9,946 bases of DNA from Oscillospiraceae bacterium (GTDB lineage: Bacteria > Bacillota > Clostridia > Oscillospirales > Oscillospiraceae): the NCBI GenBank assembly GCA_017480395.1, contig JAFVAS010000104.1, positions 1 to 9,946 on the forward strand, written 5' to 3'. Below are positions 5,684-9,946 of this stretch, one piece after another; position 1 is the first letter of the stretch, and every line of letters begins with the position of its first letter. Made by a program: the position numbers and the translations under genes. Under the pieces are notes generated by a model that did not search any database, had not been told where the DNA came from, and saw only the letters and a list, made by a program, of their open reading frames with translations.

Positions 5684-6925
5684 ATGCTGAAATATCTGAT
5701 TACAGGAACACAAAGCCTGATCGTCGCCGGCGTCCTGCTGGGCATGCTTCTGGCCTACCACGCCCTGGTCTATGGAAAGCTGGGGCGGCGGATCGTCGGC
5801 ATCGGGGCGCTGGTCGGCCTGGTGGGCGCCATCGTCATGTCCTACCTGAAGAACAAGACGAAGCTGATCGACACCGGCGCGTGGAACATCCGCATCTTCA
5901 CCGTCACGGCGTGCGCGCTGCTGCTGCTGATCGTGCTGGACGCCGTGGGGCCGCTGCGCCGGAGGAAATTCCCCGCCGTGCCTGTGCTGGGCGGCCTGCT
6001 GGCCGGGCTGCTGCTCTTCTATGTGCTGCCGGATGTGCTGGCCTATCCCTACACCATTGTGCTGGGCGGCACCTCCGTGGTCTCCACGGATTTCATCTAC
6101 CGTATGATCGGCCTGGTGCTGAGTGTTCTGCTGGTGGCGCTGTCCACCCTGGCGGTGCACAACGTCTGCCTGCGGGTGAGCCCGGGTTTGGTGGGCACGC
6201 TGATGAAGGTCGCGCTGGGCATCAACTCGCTGCAGCAGATCAGCAAGATCGTGCAGACCCTGCTGGCCCGGCGGATCATCGTCAACCACACCCTCTTCCA
6301 GATCGTCAAATTCACCTCCAATCACTCGGACTGGTTTATCTACGCGACGCTTTTGGTGGCGCTGGTGTGCCCGGTGCTTCTGTGGGTCAGGAGCTTCCAT
6401 GTGAACGAGCCCTACGAGAACCCGGCCCAGCACCGGAAGATCCGCGCCAAGTGGCGCACCTCCCGCCGCTGGTCCACGACGGTGATCGTCTGTATGGCGC
6501 TGGTGACGCTGACTCTGACGGCCATCAACGCCTACGCCAACCGGCCGGTGGAGCTCTCCCCCACGGAGGAGTGCGAGCTGCGGGGCGACAGCCTCTACAT
6601 CTCCTTTGAGCAGGTGGAGGACGGGCATCTGCACCGCTTTGCCTACACCACGGACAACAACATCACCGTCCGGCTCATCGTCATCAAAAAGCCCAACTCC
6701 TCCGCCTACGGCATCGGCCTGGATGCCTGCGACATCTGCGGCGAGACGGGCTATTACGAGCGCAATGGCCAGGTGGTCTGCAACCGCTGCGACGTGGTGA
6801 TGAACGTCAACACCATCGGCTTCAAGGGCGGCTGCAACCCGATCGTCATCGACTATCGAATCGAGGGCGGCTATATCATCGTCCCCACCGAGACGCTGGT
6901 GGAGCATGAAAAGGAATTCAAGTAA
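5684..6925 (+). CDS. DUF2318 membrane protein with two CxxC motifs (iron-locus accessory)
   Basis: This is a 413-residue protein. The ATG at 5684 follows GAGGT by 6 bases. Residues about 8-260 contain roughly seven hydrophobic helices, and another lies near 270-290. The C-terminal approximately 110 residues are a hydrophilic DUF2318 domain with CDIC at 349-352, CNRC at 366-369, and Cys384 in the signature GFKGGCNPI. By family knowledge the domain is annotated as putative Fe-S or metal binding, and it lies in the FTR1-P19 loci of Campylobacter and pathogenic E. coli. Its biochemical role is not settled. The Cys pairs could bind a metal or take part in thiol redox on the outer face. It begins 191 bases after the P19 gene, the largest gap in the operon, with a stem-loop between them. 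The first ABC permease follows 12 bases after the stop. Confidence 0.88.
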   Translation: MLKYLITGTQSLIVAGVLLGMLLAYHALVYGKLGRRIVGIGALVGLVGAIVMSYLKNKTKLIDTGAWNIRIFTVTACALLLLIVLDAVGPLRRRKFPAVPVLGGLLAGLLLFYVLPDVLAYPYTIVLGGTSVVSTDFIYRMIGLVLSVLLVALSTLAVHNVCLRVSPGLVGTLMKVALGINSLQQISKIVQTLLARRIIVNHTLFQIVKFTSNHSDWFIYATLLVALVCPVLLWVRSFHVNEPYENPAQHRKIRAKWRTSRRWSTTVIVCMALVTLTLTAINAYANRPVELSPTEECELRGDSLYISFEQVEDGHLHRFAYTTDNNITVRLIVIKKPNSSAYGIGLDACDICGETGYYERNGQVVCNRCDVVMNVNTIGFKGGCNPIVIDYRIEGGYIIVPTETLVEHEKEFK

Positions 6926-6937
6926 GGGGGCGTAAAC

Positions 6938-8230
6938 ATGTTTCTGCGAATGATCCGCGGCGCGTTTACGCGCCAATGGAAGAAAATGCTGATGATCGCG
7001 CTGACCATCGCCCTGGGCGCGTCGCTGGCCACGGCCATGCTGAACGTCATGCTGGACGTGGGCGACAAGGTGGCCCAGGAGCTGAAGACCTACGGCGCGA
7101 ACATCACCGTGGTGCCAAAGTCCACCTCGGTGCTCTCCAACCTCTACGAGCTGGAGGACGGCGAGGCGGTCTCGGATGAGTACCTGCTGGAGAGCGAGCT
7201 GGGGAAGATCAAGACCATCTTCTGGGCGTTCAACATCGTCGATTACGCGCCCTTCATCGACACCGAGGTCACGCTGCCCAGCGGCGCGGAGGCCCAGATG
7301 GTGGGCAGCTGGTTCAACCATCACATGGCGCTGGACACCGGCGAAACCCTGGACACCGGCATCCAGAATCTGCGCACCTGGTGGGACATCACCGACGGCT
7401 CCTGGCTGGACGAGCAGTCCGGCGCGGGGGAGGACGTGTGCATGATCGGCACGCTGCTGGCCCAGCGGGAGGGCGTGGGCGCCGGGGACACCCTGCGCGT
7501 TCAGACCCAGTACGGCGTGAAGGAGCTCACCGTGGTCGGCGTGTTCGACTCCGGAGGGGATGAGGACGAGCAGATCTTCGCCCCGCTGGACACCGTGCAG
7601 GCCCTCTCCGACACCGATGGCTGCGTCGCCAGCATCGAGGTCAGCGCCTTGACCACGCCGGACAACGAGCTGGCCGAAAAGGCGGCCAAGGACCCCAGCT
7701 CCCTGTCCATCAAGGATTATGAGACCTGGTACTGCACTGCCTACGTCAGCTCCATCTGCTATCAGATCCAGGAGGTCATCACCGACTCCGTCGCCTCCCC
7801 GGTGCGGCAGGTGGCGGACTCCGAGGGCGCGATTCTGGAGAAGACCGAGCTGCTCATGGTGCTGATCACCATCCTCAGCCTGATCGGCTCCGCCCTGGGC
7901 ATCACCAATCTGGTGACGGCCAGCGTGATGGAGCGCTCCAACGAGATCGGCCTGCTCAAGGCCATCGGTGCCACGGACGGGCGCATCTCCGCCCTGGTGC
8001 TGACGGAGGTGATGATCACCGGAATCATCGGCGCGGTGATCGGATACTTTGCCGGCTTCGGCTTTGCCCAGATCATCGGCCACACGGTGTTCGGCTCCGC
8101 CATTGAGATGAAGCTGATGGTCATTCCCATCGTCGCCATCCTGACCCTGGCCGTCACCCTGGCGGGCAGCATCCCGGCCATCCGTATGCTGCTGCGGCTG
8201 CGCCCGGCGGAAGTGCTTCATGGGAGGTGA
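6938..8230 (+). CDS. ABC transporter permease, MacB/FtsX type (first)
   Basis: This is a 430-residue protein. The ATG at 6938 has AAGGGGG 7 bases upstream, overlapping the end of the previous gene region. The topology is that of MacB/FtsX permeases: one N-terminal helix (about 14-36), a large extracytoplasmic domain (about 40-300, with the YGANITVVPK segment just after the helix), then three helices (about 305-330, 352-378, 393-417). The conserved cytoplasmic loop after helix 2 reads ERSNEIGLLKAIGAT, the usual coupling element to the ATPase. Such permeases usually couple ATP hydrolysis to work outside the membrane or to export, not to solute import. The next gene encodes a second permease of the same type, so the complex is probably a heterodimer. 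The position matches the permease genes of the Campylobacter p19 locus. Confidence 0.9.
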   Translation: MFLRMIRGAFTRQWKKMLMIALTIALGASLATAMLNVMLDVGDKVAQELKTYGANITVVPKSTSVLSNLYELEDGEAVSDEYLLESELGKIKTIFWAFNIVDYAPFIDTEVTLPSGAEAQMVGSWFNHHMALDTGETLDTGIQNLRTWWDITDGSWLDEQSGAGEDVCMIGTLLAQREGVGAGDTLRVQTQYGVKELTVVGVFDSGGDEDEQIFAPLDTVQALSDTDGCVASIEVSALTTPDNELAEKAAKDPSSLSIKDYETWYCTAYVSSICYQIQEVITDSVASPVRQVADSEGAILEKTELLMVLITILSLIGSALGITNLVTASVMERSNEIGLLKAIGATDGRISALVLTEVMITGIIGAVIGYFAGFGFAQIIGHTVFGSAIEMKLMVIPIVAILTLAVTLAGSIPAIRMLLRLRPAEVLHGR

Positions 8231-8236
8231 TCGGCA

Positions 8237-9397
8237 ATGACAAAACGCAAATTCTTTCTGAAAATGATCGCCACATCGCTGATGCGGCGGCGCTCCCGGA
8301 TGCTGGTGGCGCTGCTGGCCATCGCGGTGGGTGCGACGATCCTGTCCGGCCTGGTCACCATCTACTACGACGTGCCCCGGCAGATGGGCGCTCAGTTCCG
8401 CAACTACGGCGCGAACATGATCTTCCTGGCCTCCTCCAACGACGCGAATTTCACCATGGAGAAGGTGGAGCAGGCGACCGCCCTCATCGACGATGGGGAG
8501 CTGGTGGGCGTCGCCCCCTTCCGCTACGAGTCGGTGCTCATCCATGAGCAGCCCATCGTCGCGGCGGGCACCAATATGGAGGGGGCCAAGGCCACCAGCC
8601 CCTACTGGTATATCAACGGCGAGTGGCCCGACGAGCGCGGTGAAATCCTCATCGGCGAGGACGAGGCCACCTATCTGGGCCTCAAGCTCGGCGACAGGTT
8701 CACCATGACCTACGCCGCCGACGAGGGGCAGCTGGCGGAGAACGGAACCACCCAGGCCGCCACCCTGGACATGACCGTGGTGGGCATTCTGGAGACCGGC
8801 GGCTCCGAGGAGGAGTACGTCTACATCTCCATGGAGGATCTGGAGGCCCTGGCGGGCACCGAGGGTGACCTGGATGTGGTGGAGCTCAGCGTCTCCGCGA
8901 CCCAGGCGCAGCTCAGCGCCTATGTGGACGCCATCAGCCAGCGGGTGCCCGAGATCGCCCCCCGGCTGGTGAAGCGGGTCACCGAATCGGAGAGCACCGT
9001 GCTGACCAAGCTCCAGGCCCTGGTGTTCCTGGTGACCGCCGTCGTGCTGGTGCTGACCATGATCTGCGTGGCGACGACGATGACCGCCGTGGTCACGGAG
9101 CGCCGCAGGGAGATCGGCCTGCGCAAGGCCCTCGGCGCGTCGGATCGGAGCATCATCGGCGAGTTTATGGGCGAGGGGCTGCTGCTGGGCGGCATCGGCG
9201 GGCTGATCGGCTCCGGCCTGGGCTTTGCCTTTGCACAGGCCGTCAGCGTCAATGTCTTTTCCAGCTCCATCACCTTCCAGGCCTGGCTGCTGCCCCTGAC
9301 GGTGATTGTCTCGATCCTCGTGACCGGGCTGGCGTGCCTCCTGCCGGTGCGCAGCGCCACCGAGGTTGACCCGGCCCTCGTCCTCAAGGGCGAATGA
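8237..9397 (+). CDS. ABC transporter permease, MacB/FtsX type (second)
   Basis: This is a 386-residue protein. The ATG at 8237 follows GGGAGGTGA, which overlaps the stop of the first permease (gap 6 bases), so translation is coupled. It has an N-terminal helix (about 20-42), an extracytoplasmic domain (about 43-255) that opens with FRNYGANMIFLAS, much like the YGAN segment of the first permease, and three C-terminal helices. The conserved coupling loop reads ERRREIGLRKALGAS, and the protein ends in PALVLKGE, a common ending of this family. It is a distant paralogue of the gene before it and shares the ATPase encoded next. The substrate is unknown. Function in the iron system is inferred from the conserved gene order in Campylobacter and E. 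coli. Confidence 0.9.
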   Translation: MTKRKFFLKMIATSLMRRRSRMLVALLAIAVGATILSGLVTIYYDVPRQMGAQFRNYGANMIFLASSNDANFTMEKVEQATALIDDGELVGVAPFRYESVLIHEQPIVAAGTNMEGAKATSPYWYINGEWPDERGEILIGEDEATYLGLKLGDRFTMTYAADEGQLAENGTTQAATLDMTVVGILETGGSEEEYVYISMEDLEALAGTEGDLDVVELSVSATQAQLSAYVDAISQRVPEIAPRLVKRVTESESTVLTKLQALVFLVTAVVLVLTMICVATTMTAVVTERRREIGLRKALGASDRSIIGEFMGEGLLLGGIGGLIGSGLGFAFAQAVSVNVFSSSITFQAWLLPLTVIVSILVTGLACLLPVRSATEVDPALVLKGE

Positions 9398-9419
9398 TGA
9401 TGATAGGAGGATTCCGGTT

Positions 9420-9946
9420 ATGAGTCTGCTTGAACTGAGAAATATCTATAAAATCTACGGCGATCTCCACGCCCTGGACAACGTGAGCCTGAGCGTCGAT
9501 AACGGCGAGTGGGTGGCCATCATGGGCCCCTCCGGCTCGGGCAAGAGCACGCAGATGAATATCATCGGCTGCATGGATAAGCCCACCACCGGCGAGGTGA
9601 TCCTGGACGGGGTGGACATCGCGAAGGAGAGCGCCAAAAACCTGACCGCCATCCGGCGGGACAAGATCGGCCTGATCTTCCAGCAGTTCCACCTGGTCAA
9701 CTATCTGACTGCGGTGGAGAACGTCATGGTCGCCCAGTATTACCACAGCCTGCCCGACGAGCGGGAGGCGCTGGAGGCCCTGAAGCGGGTGGGCCTCGGC
9801 GACCGGGCCAAGCACCTGCCCAGCCAGCTCTCCGGCGGCGAGCAGCAGCGCGTCTGCATCGCCCGGGCGCTGATCAACCACCCGGAGATCATTCTGGCCG
9901 ACGAGCCCACCGGCAACCTGGACGAGGCGAACGAAAACATCGTGCT
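9420..9946 (+). CDS. ABC transporter ATPase, MacB/LolD type (3' end outside window)
   Basis: The ATG at 9420 follows AGGAGG (9405-9410) by 9 bases and lies 22 bases after the second permease. The frame stays open to the window edge, giving 175 complete codons of a protein usually 220-250 residues long. All nucleotide-binding motifs seen so far are intact: Walker A GPSGSGKST (36-44), Q-loop Gln88 (FQQFHLVNYLT), signature LSGGEQQR (137-144), Walker B ILADE with Asp161 and Glu162, and the D-loop GNLDE. The combination of GPSGSGKST, LSGGEQQR and DEPTGNLD is typical of the MacB/LolD/FtsE class. It energises the two permeases just upstream on the cytoplasmic side. The catalytic H-loop is beyond the window, so completeness cannot be checked. 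Confidence 0.92.
   Translation, partial: MSLLELRNIYKIYGDLHALDNVSLSVDNGEWVAIMGPSGSGKSTQMNIIGCMDKPTTGEVILDGVDIAKESAKNLTAIRRDKIGLIFQQFHLVNYLTAVENVMVAQYYHSLPDEREALEALKRVGLGDRAKHLPSQLSGGEQQRVCIARALINHPEIILADEPTGNLDEANENIV

Noticed and set aside
5471..8545. Open frame of about 1024 codons on the minus strand
   Set aside because: It lies antisense to the DUF2318 and permease genes, is rich in His, Gln, Asp and Gly as expected from the complement of GC-rich coding DNA, and shows no recognisable domain. The sense genes have clear families.

Overview
The window is about 10 kb of GC-rich DNA with tightly packed genes, all on the + strand. Strong AGGAGG-type ribosome binding sites, a textbook sigma-A promoter, lipobox-type secreted proteins, and the absence of outer-membrane components suggest a Gram-positive, GC-rich member of the Clostridia, perhaps an Oscillospirales-like gut anaerobe. 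The taxonomy is inferred from style, not from a marker gene.

Region 1 (1-1730) is the tail of one transcription unit. It holds the C-terminal end of an M20-type amidohydrolase/peptidase, a small C39-like cysteine peptidase starting 3 bases after it, and an HD-domain protein. A 12-bp-stem terminator closes the unit.

Region 2 (1731-1936) is an AT-rich regulatory patch. It has a near-consensus promoter (TTGACA, 17-base spacer, TACAAT), a 14-base imperfect palindrome where transcription should start, and two tandem 20-base repeats in the leader. This looks like a regulated promoter, possibly iron-responsive.

Region 3 (1937-9946, continuing past the window) looks like one operon for iron acquisition. 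In order it has a transglutaminase-fold lipoprotein, an FTR1-family iron permease with a duplicated extracytoplasmic domain, a P19/FetP-family metal-binding lipoprotein, a DUF2318 polytopic membrane protein with two CxxC motifs, two MacB/FtsX-type ABC permeases, and the start of their LolD/MacB-type ATPase. From the DUF2318 gene on, and for FTR1 and P19, the order matches the FTR1-P19 iron loci described in Campylobacter jejuni (p19 region) and uropathogenic E. coli (fetMP with downstream fet genes). The likely division of labour is that P19 captures iron (with copper) at the membrane surface, FTR1 moves it across, and the DUF2318 protein plus the ABC complex have an accessory role, possibly redox or export, that is not well understood.

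The most unusual points are the transglutaminase-like gene leading the iron operon, the nearly identical tandem domains in FTR1, the layered operator-like sequences in the leader, the lipid-anchored form of P19 on an Ala/Pro-rich linker, and a strong stem-loop between the P19 and DUF2318 genes. No RNA genes, insertion sequences or CRISPR arrays were seen.
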